A DNA stretch of 64,000 nucleotides from Paraburkholderia sp. HP33-1. Its GTDB lineage: Bacteria; Pseudomonadota; Gammaproteobacteria; Burkholderiales; Burkholderiaceae. The position numbers were made by a program, and so were the translations under genes. The notes under the pieces are model-generated. The model saw only the letters and a list, made by a program, of their open reading frames with translations, was not told the origin of the DNA and ran no database searches. The stretch's first letter is position 1, and every line of letters begins with the position of its first letter. The stretch covers positions 434,001 to 498,000 of the forward strand of contig NZ_JAJEJR010000002.1 of NCBI RefSeq assembly GCF_021390595.1, in the 5' to 3' direction. Positions 9,006 to 17,355 of this stretch are shown piece by piece.

Positions 9006-9542
9006 ATGAATCCCCTGCAGGCAGGGCGCGATACTGTCGCTGATCTCGCGCTGTACTACGAGATCGTTAACTGGATGAACCTTGAAGCTGAACTTTTCGA
9101 TGGTCTGCGTGAGCGAGACTGGATCGATCACATGGTCAGTCGGGAAATTGTCTACCAGGTGCCGATCCGCAACACCGTGTCTCGCGCGCACGGTAGTGGT
9201 TTCGTCAAGGGCAGCTTTCATCTCGACGAAAACTACGGCTCGTTGCTGGCGCGCGTCGCGCGCAATGAGACTGGCTATGCCTGGGCGGAGGACCCGCCCT
9301 CGCGTATCCGCCATTTCGTGTCGAATGTGCGTGTGAGCGCGCCGCGAGAAGACGGCGTGGTCGCGGTGCGTACGTCCTTGCTTATTTACCGTACCCGACA
9401 GGAGCAGACGGTGGCTCATTTGTTCTCGGGCGAGCGCCACGATTTGCTCGAACGTCAGGATGGCGGCTGGAAGCTGAAGCAACGCATCGTCTATCTCGAC
9501 GCGACCGCGATTCCCTCGCATAACCTGGCGATGTTCTTCTGA
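9006..9542 (+). CDS. Ring-hydroxylating dioxygenase, beta subunit
   Basis: The 178-residue small subunit of an aromatic-ring dioxygenase, with the NTF2-like fold. Features typical of the family are the N-terminal EIVNWMNLEAELFDGLRERDW, then SRIRHFVSNVRV and the C-terminal KLKQRIVYLDATAIPSHNLAMFF. The beta subunit gives structure to the alpha3beta3 enzyme and carries no metal. The ATG at 9006 is preceded by a GGAG-rich stretch; an in-frame ATG at 8973 would add 11 residues. It comes before the alpha subunit by 17 bp, the reverse of the order in many dioxygenase operons. Confidence 0.88.
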   Translation: MNPLQAGRDTVADLALYYEIVNWMNLEAELFDGLRERDWIDHMVSREIVYQVPIRNTVSRAHGSGFVKGSFHLDENYGSLLARVARNETGYAWAEDPPSRIRHFVSNVRVSAPREDGVVAVRTSLLIYRTRQEQTVAHLFSGERHDLLERQDGGWKLKQRIVYLDATAIPSHNLAMFF

Positions 9543-9559
9543 CGGTTGGAGCGCGAACC

Positions 9560-11008
9560 ATGAGTAACGAATACAAGAAAATCAGCTGGAAGACGAATCC
9601 CGATCAACTGCTCGACGACCTCGACGCGGGTGTCGCGCACGGGCGTATCCCAGCTGCCCTGTTCGGCAACGAAGGGCTGCATGAGATGGAACTCGACCGC
9701 GTTTTTGCACGCTGTTGGGTATTCCTTGCACATGAGTCCGAGATCGCTTCGAAGGGCGATTACGTGCTGCGCAAGATCGGTGAGGACGATTTCATCGTCA
9801 TACGCGACGAAGACGGCGAGATCAATGTGTTGCTCGATGCGTGCCGTCATCGGGGCGTACAGGTGTGTCGAGCCGATGCGGGCAATACCTCGCATTTCCG
9901 CTGTCCGTATCACGGTTGGACTTACGATTCGAAGGGGCGCCTCGTCGGCGCGCCAATGTGGAAGCAGGCATTCAGCGGCGTAGACAAGTCCTGCAACGGT
10001 CTCGCCCGCGCGGCGCAGGTCGAAAGCTACCACGGCTTCATCTTCGCGACACTGGACGAGAATGCGCCGCCGCTGCGTGAATATCTCGGCGGCATGGCGT
10101 GGTACCTGGATCTCGTGTTCGGCCTGAACGAGCACGGGCTCGAGATGCTTGCCGCGCCGCAGCGCTTCGTGTTCGATGCTGACTGGAAGACCGGCTCTGA
10201 AAACTTCTCGGGCGATGACTACCATCTCGGTACTCTGCATCGCTCGGTGTGGGAGATCGGTGCATTTCCGCTTTCGTTCGCGGAGAACATGAAGGGGTAT
10301 CACATCCAGGCCGCGCCGGGCCATTCCCTGTCGTTTTCGATGGCAGCCAAGGGTGACGAGTCCGGACCAAACTTCTTTGGCTATCCTGAGGAGTTCGCCA
10401 AGACGTTCAACACTAGCCGCATTTCCGAGGAGCAGCTTGAGGTTGCTCGCCGGTCGCGCGTGTTTATCGCGAACGTGTTTCCGAATTTTGCTGTCCTTGC
10501 TTTGCCGATGACGGAAGATGGTGCGAAACACGCACCTACCGGCATCATCACAATTCGCACATGGCAGCCGAAGGGCCCGGGCAAGGTCGAGGTGTGGAAC
10601 TGGTTTGCGACCTACCGCAACATGACGCCTGAGCAAAAGGAGCGCGTCTATAAGGCGGGTCTCGGCACATTCTCGATGGGCGGGGCGTTCGAGATGGACG
10701 ACACCGAACCGATGGCCTCGATCTGTCGCAACGGCCGTTCTTCCGCGGTGGATCGGCTCGGTTTCACGCTCAACTATCAGATGGGGCTGCCGGGCGTGGG
10801 GATCGCAAAACGAGTGCCGGAGGGCGAATGGCCTGGGCCCGGCATTGTGTACGACAGCCGCTTCGAGGAAGGTGTGATGCGCAATATGTACCGCTTCTAC
10901 GGGGATCTGATGCGCACGCCGCAAGGCGAATGGCCCTCAACCGAGCTCGATGCCGATCGTTCGACTTCGCCGGTGCCGGCAGGCTCCGCGAAGGAAGATC
11001 GGTCATGA
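9560..11008 (+). CDS. Rieske ring-hydroxylating dioxygenase, alpha subunit
   Basis: The catalytic subunit, 482 residues, which inserts both atoms of O2 into an aromatic ring. The Rieske [2Fe-2S] ligands are C95, H97, C115 and H118 (CRHRG and CPYHGW). The mononuclear iron site is ENFSGDDYHLGTLH: D219 bridges to the neighbouring Rieske centre and H222/H227 bind iron, with D380 or D381 (EMDDTEP) the likely third ligand. All residues needed for activity are present. Its stop overlaps the next start as ATGA. No FNR-type reductase is nearby; the NuoF-like flavoprotein and ferredoxin downstream probably deliver electrons. The substrate cannot be read from sequence; context suggests an N-heteroaromatic or amide-bearing aromatic. 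Confidence 0.9.
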   Translation: MSNEYKKISWKTNPDQLLDDLDAGVAHGRIPAALFGNEGLHEMELDRVFARCWVFLAHESEIASKGDYVLRKIGEDDFIVIRDEDGEINVLLDACRHRGVQVCRADAGNTSHFRCPYHGWTYDSKGRLVGAPMWKQAFSGVDKSCNGLARAAQVESYHGFIFATLDENAPPLREYLGGMAWYLDLVFGLNEHGLEMLAAPQRFVFDADWKTGSENFSGDDYHLGTLHRSVWEIGAFPLSFAENMKGYHIQAAPGHSLSFSMAAKGDESGPNFFGYPEEFAKTFNTSRISEEQLEVARRSRVFIANVFPNFAVLALPMTEDGAKHAPTGIITIRTWQPKGPGKVEVWNWFATYRNMTPEQKERVYKAGLGTFSMGGAFEMDDTEPMASICRNGRSSAVDRLGFTLNYQMGLPGVGIAKRVPEGEWPGPGIVYDSRFEEGVMRNMYRFYGDLMRTPQGEWPSTELDADRSTSPVPAGSAKEDRS

Positions 11009-11655
11009 GCACGCGATCGCAGGCGGATGTATTGGCGCTGTATGCCGAGCGGGGGCTCGGTGGTGTGCTGAAGGCCGGGGGGCGGCCCGCCGTGATCGTC
11101 GTCGATCTGATCTACGGCTTCACTGATCCGACATTTCCGGCCGGCGGTAATCTCGATCAGGTCGTCGATTCGACGCTGACGCTGTTGGATCGGGCGCGGG
11201 AAGCGGGTGTGCCGGTGCTTTACACGACCATTGCGTGGACCAGGCCCATGCAGGCCAACAGCGTCTGGCTGCGCAAGATGCCAGCGATGCTCGGGCTGAT
11301 CGAAGGGTCGCACTGGGTCGAAGTGGATGCCCGTCTCAAGGCGACCGTGGGCGAGGTCGTGATCACCAAGCGTGGCGCGTCAGCGTTCAGCGGAACCGAT
11401 CTGGCGAACCAGCTGACTGCACTCGGTATCGACACACTGATCGTGTGTGGCGCAACGACTTCCGGCTGCGTGCGCGCAACGGTGGTGGACGGGTGCATGC
11501 TCGGCTATACGTGCCTCGTGCCACGCGAATGCGTGGGCGATCGCGCAGTCGGGCCACATGAGGCAAACCTGTTCGATATTCAGGCAAAGTACGGCGACGT
11601 CATCGAGCTGGATGGAGCGCTCAAGGTGATTAGCGCGGCACGGGCGGCGGCATGA
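11005..11655 (+). CDS. Isochorismatase-family cysteine hydrolase (maleamate amidase-like, NicF-like)
   Basis: A 216-residue amidohydrolase of the isochorismatase/N-carbamoylsarcosine amidase family. The catalytic triad is visible: D34 in IVVDLIYGF, K122 in ITKRGASAF and C155 in ATTSGCVRAT. With a NicX-like ring opener and a maleate isomerase in the same cluster, the likely reaction is maleamate plus water to maleate and ammonia, as NicF does in nicotinate degradation. Both ends overlap neighbours by ATGA. Family membership is secure; the substrate is inferred from context and could also be an N-carbamoyl compound. Confidence 0.82.
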   Translation: MSTRSQADVLALYAERGLGGVLKAGGRPAVIVVDLIYGFTDPTFPAGGNLDQVVDSTLTLLDRAREAGVPVLYTTIAWTRPMQANSVWLRKMPAMLGLIEGSHWVEVDARLKATVGEVVITKRGASAFSGTDLANQLTALGIDTLIVCGATTSGCVRATVVDGCMLGYTCLVPRECVGDRAVGPHEANLFDIQAKYGDVIELDGALKVISAARAAA

Positions 11656-12923
11656 AGATGATCCCATACGCTACCGCGCATTCCGGCATCGAGCCGCGTC
11701 TGATCGTGCCTGAAGCCAAGGGCGGCACGCTGGGTCTTGCGGCGGAGCGAGCGCTTGGCACTTATGCCCGCACGGCTCTCGATCCGCTTGCTGAGATCGA
11801 GGCGGCAGTGCTGCGTGGGCGCGGCGGCGCAGGCTTTCCCGCGCATATCAAATGGCGCTCGGTAGCCGAGAGGGCCGGAGCGAAAGTTGTCGTGGCGAAC
11901 GGCGAGGAGGGCGAGCCCGCTTCGTTCAAGGATCGCTGGCTACTCACACACCGGCCACACCTTGTGCTCGACGGGCTGCTGCTTGCCGCTGAGGTAGTCG
12001 GCGCTGAACGAGTCGTCGCTTACCTCTCGCATCCGGAAACTGCGGAGACGGTCGGCCGCGCGATCGACGAGTTGCGCACCGCCGCGCTGTTCCCGGAATT
12101 GCCGGTTATCGACATCCATTGCGTCTCGCCGACTTACGTCGCGGGCGAAGAAACGGCGGCATGTCAGGCGATCAGTGGCGGGCCGGCTCTGCCGAAGGCG
12201 AAGCCGCCACGGCCATTCGAAAGCGGCGTCGATGGCTCGCCGACCCTGGTTCAGAACGTCGAAACATTGGCCCATGCCGCCTGGATCAGCCGTCATGGCG
12301 CGGCCGAATATCGTCGCTATGGTACGGAGACTTCGCCGGGCACGACGCTTGTCACGCTCGCGGGCGCTTGCCGTCGGCCGGGTGTTTACGAGATTCCGTT
12401 CGGGATGCGTGTGAGCGAATTGTTCGAGCAGCTCGGCGGCGGACTTAGTTCCCAATTGCGGGCGTTCGCGATGGGCGGCTGGTTTGCAGGCCTGCTGAGC
12501 CCGGAGCATGCCGGACTCGTCTGCTGCTTCGAGGCCTGCAAGGAGGCCGGCAGCGGCTGGGGCTGCGGCGCGATTACCGCGCTCGGCGCAGAGGACAGCC
12601 CTATCGGTTTCGCGGCGGAGATCGCGCAGTGGTACGGCCGCGAGACCGCGGGCCAGTGCGGCGTCTGCGTCAAAGGTACGGCCGCGATCGCTCAGACCAT
12701 CGTTTCGATTCGTGACGGACGCGGCGCGCCCGCCGACGTGAGCAATCTGCAGCGCTGGGGCACGACGTTCCCGGGGCGTGGCGCCTGTGCCTTCCTTGAC
12801 GGCGCCGCAACACTGAGCCGTTCGCTCGTCGGCCACTTTGCTCATGAACTTCCCCAGATCCCACCGGCACCCTCGTCCGAAGCGAGCTCCACGCCGGATC
12901 ATTCAGAAAGGACTCAAGCATGA
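11652..12923 (+). CDS. NuoF-like NADH-binding flavoprotein, probable dioxygenase reductase
   Basis: A 423-residue relative of the 51-kDa NADH/FMN subunit of complex I. The FMN/NADH region is clear: GRGGAGFPAHIKW, VVANGEEGEPASFKDRWLL and SPTYVAGEETA, followed by a SLBB-like part. The C-terminal iron-sulfur region reads ETAGQCGVCVKGT and later GRGACAFL. In NuoF the first motif has three cysteines (SCGxCxxC); here the first is replaced by Ala, leaving three cysteines in all. No other complex I genes are near. Gene overlaps with the hydrolase and ferredoxin suggest it passes electrons from NADH to the ferredoxin and on to the Rieske dioxygenase. Confidence 0.8.
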   Translation: MKMIPYATAHSGIEPRLIVPEAKGGTLGLAAERALGTYARTALDPLAEIEAAVLRGRGGAGFPAHIKWRSVAERAGAKVVVANGEEGEPASFKDRWLLTHRPHLVLDGLLLAAEVVGAERVVAYLSHPETAETVGRAIDELRTAALFPELPVIDIHCVSPTYVAGEETAACQAISGGPALPKAKPPRPFESGVDGSPTLVQNVETLAHAAWISRHGAAEYRRYGTETSPGTTLVTLAGACRRPGVYEIPFGMRVSELFEQLGGGLSSQLRAFAMGGWFAGLLSPEHAGLVCCFEACKEAGSGWGCGAITALGAEDSPIGFAAEIAQWYGRETAGQCGVCVKGTAAIAQTIVSIRDGRGAPADVSNLQRWGTTFPGRGACAFLDGAATLSRSLVGHFAHELPQIPPAPSSEASSTPDHSERTQA

Positions 12924-13111
12924 AAGTTTTCCTCGATGCTACTAAATGCGCGGGCTATGGCACCTGCGCCGAGATCTGTCCGAGCCGTTTCCAGCTCGAC
13001 GAATTCGGTTACGCGTCCGTGATCGGAAATGGCGAGGTGGTGGAAGGCGAGCAGGAGAAAGTGCTCGAAGCCGCCCGCCGCTGCCCGGAAAAGGCGATCA
13101 CGACCGCGTGA
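12920..13111 (+). CDS. Small [3Fe-4S]-type ferredoxin
   Basis: A 63-residue soluble electron carrier. The cluster motif is CAGYGTCAEICP near the N-terminus plus RRCPEKAI near the C-terminus. The position that holds the second Cys in [4Fe-4S] ferredoxins is Tyr here, the pattern of [3Fe-4S] ferredoxins that serve cytochromes P450; Cys19 may form a disulfide as in Desulfovibrio gigas ferredoxin II. The start overlaps the flavoprotein stop as ATGA. It is the likely link between the flavoprotein and the dioxygenase. Confidence 0.88.
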   Translation: MKVFLDATKCAGYGTCAEICPSRFQLDEFGYASVIGNGEVVEGEQEKVLEAARRCPEKAITTA

Positions 13112-13216
13112 GCGCGGCGGCCTTGCAGTCCGCAAACGGATGAACGTAACCGCCGGCGGCGCACGCCGGCAAAAGCTGTGCAGATCGACGATCTGACGCA
13201 CAGAGAAGGAGGATGA

Positions 13217-13993
13217 ATGGATCTTCAACTGCAGGGAAAGGTCGCCCTTGTGACGGCTGCGAGCCAGGGCATCGGTCGCGCGGTCGGTCTGCGGCTCGCG
13301 GCCGAGGGCGCGATCGTCGTGATGGCATCGCGCAGCGGGGTCTGCGACACCCAGGGCGAATCGTTTCCGGGCAAGGTCGTGCCGTGGCAGGCTGATCTCG
13401 CCGATGCCGGCGCGACCGGCTCGTTGGTGGCGCGTGTAGTGGCCGAATTCGGCCGTCTCGACATCGCCGTCCTGAACACCCCGGGGCCCGCAATCAAGCC
13501 GTTCCTTGATACAACCGATGCCGACTGGGCCGCGGCCCATGAGATGCTCGTTCGCCCGATGACTCAGCTCGCACTCACCGCGAGCCGGCAGATGGTCGGC
13601 CAAGGTAGCGGCAACATCGTGTTCCTGACCTCTACCTGGGTCAAGCAGCCGGCCGAAGGTGGTGCGTTGTCGTCGTCGATGCGCTCGGCGGTCTCGGCGC
13701 TGTCCAAACAGATGGCACTCGAACTCGCGCCGAAGGGGGTACGCGTCAACCAGGTTCAACCCGGCGCGACCGCCACCGCCCGGATGCAGAACATCGTGAA
13801 GATGAAGGCGCAGAAGAACGGCAGCAGTGAAGGGGAAGAGATCGGCCAGATCGTCAAGCTGATTCCGATGGGTCGTTGGGGCGAGCCGGAAGAGATCGCA
13901 GATACCGTTGCCTTTATCGTTTCGCCGCGCGCGGGTTTCATCACCGGGGCGACGCTGCAAATCGACGGTGGTGCGACGCGCACGACCATTTGA
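13217..13993 (+). CDS. Atypical short-chain dehydrogenase/reductase
   Basis: A 258-residue SDR with the cofactor motif TAASQGIGRA and the C-terminal PRAGFITGATLQIDGG typical of FabG-like proteins. In the place of the active-site YxxxK it reads LSSSM (LSSSMRSAVSALSKQMALEL), so catalytic Tyr and Lys are replaced by Leu and Met. A subfamily with such substitutions exists, and its chemistry is not assured. In a dioxygenase operon it would be expected to oxidise the cis-dihydrodiol to the diol, but the missing residues weaken that. The start ATG follows AAGGAGG; a 105-bp gap precedes it, so it may begin a second transcript. Confidence 0.75.
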   Translation: MDLQLQGKVALVTAASQGIGRAVGLRLAAEGAIVVMASRSGVCDTQGESFPGKVVPWQADLADAGATGSLVARVVAEFGRLDIAVLNTPGPAIKPFLDTTDADWAAAHEMLVRPMTQLALTASRQMVGQGSGNIVFLTSTWVKQPAEGGALSSSMRSAVSALSKQMALELAPKGVRVNQVQPGATATARMQNIVKMKAQKNGSSEGEEIGQIVKLIPMGRWGEPEEIADTVAFIVSPRAGFITGATLQIDGGATRTTI

Positions 13994-14028
13994 CCCACCT
14001 CGACCGATAAACGAATAACAGTACCTCT

Positions 14029-15042
14029 ATGAGTCAATCACTTCTGGAACTCTTCACGCGCCAGTTTCGGCTCTGCAAGCTGCAGCCGACTGAGATGGTC
14101 GCCATCATCAGCGAACACGGCCGGAAGCAGGAATATGTCGATGCAGCCGTTGGCGCAGCCCGCCAGATCGGCGCGGGATCGCTCGTGCTGACTGCCTCGA
14201 GCCTGTCGAGTCCGTCGCTGCCGCCATATGAATCCGACGGTCGCGAAGTGGGTGCGCTGCTCGCCGCTGCTGGCGAATGCGATCTGGTGATCGATGTGAC
14301 CGTGGGCGGGCTCATACACTCCGACGTGCGCACGCGCATCACGGGCAATGGCAAGCGTATGCTGTTCGTGGCCGAGCCGGCGCCGGTTCTGGAGCGACTG
14401 ATGGGCAACGACACGCTTCGCGGGCAGGTGGACGCAGCGGGCGAAGTACTGCGCTCCGGTTCGGTCATGCATGTGACAAGCCGTGCCGGCACCGACTTGC
14501 GCTACGACATTTCGGGGACCGACCTGCCGATCACGCGCCAGTGGGGCTATGTCGACGTACCCGGCCGCTGGGATCACTGGCCGAGCGGCTTCATCGCGTG
14601 CTTTCCGCGCGACCGCAGCGCACAGGGCACGATTGTGCTGCAGCCGGGCGACGTGATCATTCCATGGCAGCGCGCACTGCAGAGCCGTGTCGAGCTGACC
14701 ATCGAGCGAGGCTACATCACGCGCATCGATGGCAGTGGACTTGAAGCATTTCAGTTGCGTGACTACTTCGCGCGCTGGGACGACCCCGAGGTCTACGCGC
14801 TTTCACACGCAGGCTGGGGTCTGCATCCGCTCGCAAGCTGGGCAGCGCTCGAAGTCTACGACCCCCGTTCGCTCTATGGCCAGGAGCTGCGCTCAGTGTC
14901 AGGCAACTTCATGTGGTCGACAGGTGCGAATCGCTTCGCAAACCGTGAGACGCCGGCTCATCTCGACGTGCCGATGCATAGCTGCACCGTGCGTATCGAC
15001 GACCTCAAGGTCGTGTCGGACGGGGAGCTCATGCGCCTTTAA
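14029..15042 (+). CDS. 2,5-dihydroxypyridine 5,6-dioxygenase-like ring opener (NicX-like)
   Basis: A 337-residue protein resembling the M29-aminopeptidase-like family that includes NicX, a mononuclear non-haem iron dioxygenase which opens 2,5-dihydroxypyridine to N-formylmaleamate. The iron ligands of Pseudomonas NicX (H265, H318, D320) find close equivalents here: H260 in LSHAGWGLHP, and H311/D313 in AHLDVPMH. This favours a dioxygenase over a peptidase. Its neighbours NicF-like and NicE-like complete the maleamate branch. The exact ring substituents are unknown. Confidence 0.75.
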   Translation: MSQSLLELFTRQFRLCKLQPTEMVAIISEHGRKQEYVDAAVGAARQIGAGSLVLTASSLSSPSLPPYESDGREVGALLAAAGECDLVIDVTVGGLIHSDVRTRITGNGKRMLFVAEPAPVLERLMGNDTLRGQVDAAGEVLRSGSVMHVTSRAGTDLRYDISGTDLPITRQWGYVDVPGRWDHWPSGFIACFPRDRSAQGTIVLQPGDVIIPWQRALQSRVELTIERGYITRIDGSGLEAFQLRDYFARWDDPEVYALSHAGWGLHPLASWAALEVYDPRSLYGQELRSVSGNFMWSTGANRFANRETPAHLDVPMHSCTVRIDDLKVVSDGELMRL

Positions 15043-15081
15043 TTCCATCCGGGCAGCGGCCTGGATCTATTGGAACAAGAC

Positions 15082-16185
15082 ATGGATCGCAAAACTCTCG
15101 AATCGGCCATTCTGGCGCTTGGGCAGTCCGCTACGCTGCTGGAACAGTTCAAGGCTGATCCACCAGGTATTGGTGCAACGCTTTCGCTCGACGCATACTG
15201 GGCCGATGTTATTTTCCGCGGTGATCGTAGTCGCTTGCGCGCGGCTGGCGTGAACGACGGCATCACGATTCTCGTGAGCCGTTGGTTTAAGGACGACCTT
15301 GCCGACTCGACCAGCTCGGATGCGTATCACGTCGAGCCCTCGCTCGCGAGTTCGCCGCGCAATGTGCCGAAGCAACTGGTATTCGCGGGCGGCTGCTCGC
15401 ATGTCCCCGACCTGCTCGCGCGTCCGGAGATCGACCCAGCCGACGCCGTGGCCCGCCTGAAGGCCGGCTATGTTCGCTTGCGCGAGCAGCTCGAAGCGGC
15501 GCGCCCCGATGTGGTGCTCGTTACGTCCGACTGCCACTTCCAGAGCTTCAACACCGCTGCATTCGTGGTCGGAACGGCCGCACAACACACGGGCTCGATG
15601 GCCTTTTTCAAGCGTTCGGACATCGACCTGACCATCAAGGGCGCACCTGAATTCGCTGCGGCCATTGTCGACGCGGTGCGCGCGAAGGGCCTCGAAGTCG
15701 AGGCGGCGCCGCGCGTCGATCTCGATCATGGCCAGATTGTGCCGCTACGGCAGCTGCTGCCGCGTCCCGACCTGCCTGTGATTCCGATCATCACGCAGCC
15801 GGCCCGTGGTTTCTCCCCGTTCAATGCACGAATGTTCGGCGAAGCGCTGCGTGACATGATTGACGCGAGCGGCTTGCGTGTCGCGGTATTGGCGACGGGG
15901 GGATTGTCCCACTGGCTCGATCCGGGCAAGTACGGTCACTTCGACACCGAATTCGACACGTACATCCTCGAAATGCTCAAGAGCGGCCGCGGCCTTGAAC
16001 TCGCGAACCTCGAACCGTTCGCGTTGCTCTCGCATGGCCAGTACGAGTTTCTGAACTGGCTGATCATGCTCGGTGTGGTCGGTGACGCAGTGCCTGCGGA
16101 AGTCTACGCGTATGAGTCGATGCAGGCATCAGGTGGCGGCTGGACAGTCGTCAACATGCTTCTTGAAGAAGAGGTGGCGGTATGA
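15082..16185 (+). CDS. Class III extradiol dioxygenase with fused LigA-like and LigB-like parts
   Basis: About 367 residues. Residues 1-80 look like the small alpha subunit of protocatechuate 4,5-dioxygenase (LigA: DAYWADVIFRGDRSRLRAAG), and the rest is LigB-like, with FAGGCSHVPDLL, VTSDCHFQSF, and ATGGLSHWLDPG near the C-terminus. LigB enzymes use Fe(II) to cleave a catechol-type ring next to a hydroxyl. The ATG at 15082 was chosen; a TTG at 15070 in frame is an alternative. Its stop overlaps the nitrilase start as ATGA. A second ring-cleaving enzyme beside the NicX-like one suggests a two-ring substrate or alternative diols. Confidence 0.78.
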   Translation: MDRKTLESAILALGQSATLLEQFKADPPGIGATLSLDAYWADVIFRGDRSRLRAAGVNDGITILVSRWFKDDLADSTSSDAYHVEPSLASSPRNVPKQLVFAGGCSHVPDLLARPEIDPADAVARLKAGYVRLREQLEAARPDVVLVTSDCHFQSFNTAAFVVGTAAQHTGSMAFFKRSDIDLTIKGAPEFAAAIVDAVRAKGLEVEAAPRVDLDHGQIVPLRQLLPRPDLPVIPIITQPARGFSPFNARMFGEALRDMIDASGLRVAVLATGGLSHWLDPGKYGHFDTEFDTYILEMLKSGRGLELANLEPFALLSHGQYEFLNWLIMLGVVGDAVPAEVYAYESMQASGGGWTVVNMLLEEEVAV

Positions 16186-17072
16186 GTGGGGGGAATGTTG
16201 CGGGCCGTGAGTTGCGTGTGGCCCTGACGCAGATGCAGCCGTCTCTGGATGTTCAACGCAACCTGCGCATCGCGCTCGAACTGGTGCGCGAGGCAGGTGA
16301 GCGGGAGGCCGACCTGATCGTGCTTCCCGAGAACGCGTTGTGCATTGGCACTAACCAGAAAATGCGCGAAGCGGCCGTTCGTCTCGACGGACCCGAGCTC
16401 GACGCGCTGCGGGCGGCTGCCCGGGAGGTGCGGGCAGTCGTGGTGCTGGGCGGCGCAAAGTGTCTCGGCAGCGACGGCCAGATCCGTAATTCGGCGCTCG
16501 TGATCGATGCGCAAGGCGAGATCGCCGCCTGCTACGACAAGCTGCATCTGTTCAATGCTACGGTTGCTGGCACGGTCTTCAATGCCTCGGCAGTCGAGCA
16601 GGCGGGCGATCACCTGCAGATCGTCGAGGTCAAGGGCGTGAAGGTCGGCCTGAGCATCTGCTACGACATCCGCTTCCCCGAGATGTACCGCAGTCTCGCC
16701 CGCGCGGGCGCTCAGGTGCTGCTGATTCCAGCGGCATTCACTTACACTACGGGGCAGGCGCATTGGGAAGTCCTGGTGCGCGCCCGTGCAATTGAAAGTG
16801 GCGCATATGTGATCGCCTCGGCGACAATTCGCGGGGATCATAGTGCGCAGGAAGGCTTCGAGACCTGGGGGCATGCGCTTGCGGTCGATCCGTGGGGGGC
16901 CGTGCTTGCTGATCTCGGTACGGCCGGGCAGGCGGTGCAGATCGTGCCGCTGCGTCCGAGCGAGGTGGAACGGGTACGCACCAGCCTACCGGTGCTAGCC
17001 GGTGGTCGACATGACGTTTATGGTCAGCAGCCGGCATCCGCTGTGATCTCCGAAGGAGACCTCAATGCCTGA
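16182..17072 (+). CDS. Nitrilase-superfamily carbon-nitrogen hydrolase
   Basis: A 296-residue amidase with the full nitrilase-fold triad: Glu in IVLPENALC, Lys in YDKLHLFNA and Cys in LSICYDIRFPEMYR. The YDIRFPE context is typical of NIT/omega-amidase-like members. In this cluster it may hydrolyse an amide or N-formyl/N-carbamoyl bond formed on ring opening; no NicD-type deformylase is present, so it is a candidate replacement. It is translationally coupled on both sides. Confidence 0.82.
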   Translation: MSGGNVAGRELRVALTQMQPSLDVQRNLRIALELVREAGEREADLIVLPENALCIGTNQKMREAAVRLDGPELDALRAAAREVRAVVVLGGAKCLGSDGQIRNSALVIDAQGEIAACYDKLHLFNATVAGTVFNASAVEQAGDHLQIVEVKGVKVGLSICYDIRFPEMYRSLARAGAQVLLIPAAFTYTTGQAHWEVLVRARAIESGAYVIASATIRGDHSAQEGFETWGHALAVDPWGAVLADLGTAGQAVQIVPLRPSEVERVRTSLPVLAGGRHDVYGQQPASAVISEGDLNA

Positions 17073-17328
17073 ATCCGGGCCTGACCGCACGGGCTCGCCG
17101 GGTGCCACCGGCGAGCCGAATCAAGCGTTCGGCATTGCGAATGAGTTTACCGGTGTGTGGGTGAGCAAGGTACGGACCGCGCAAGGTGAGCGGCTCGAGC
17201 TGTTTGTGCCGAGCCTTGGTAAGCGTGTCCAGCTTGACCCGATGCAGCTCGAAGCGATCGCCACGCTGAAGGCTGAACGGTTTTCGGAATTCCTGGCCTT
17301 GGTGATGGAGCGGGAAGGGCCGGATTGA
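17065..17328 (+). CDS. Small unknown protein of the catabolic operon
   Basis: An 87-residue acidic protein starting inside the end of the nitrilase gene (8-bp overlap), with AAGGAGA upstream. The N-terminal 25 residues are Gly/Pro-rich and probably flexible; the rest (NEFTGVWVSKVRTAQGERLE, then RVQLDPMQLEAIATL) looks like a small beta strand plus helix unit. No domain is recognised. Position and coupling argue that it is real and belongs to the pathway, possibly as a chaperone or accessory subunit. Confidence 0.6.
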   Translation: MPESGPDRTGSPGATGEPNQAFGIANEFTGVWVSKVRTAQGERLELFVPSLGKRVQLDPMQLEAIATLKAERFSEFLALVMEREGPD

Positions 17329-17355
17329 AACGATAAATAACAGAAGGGGAAGATC

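Noticed and set aside
9491..10924. Long minus-strand frame of 477 codons
   Set aside because: It is the antisense shadow of the Rieske dioxygenase alpha gene, a common effect in GC-rich DNA.
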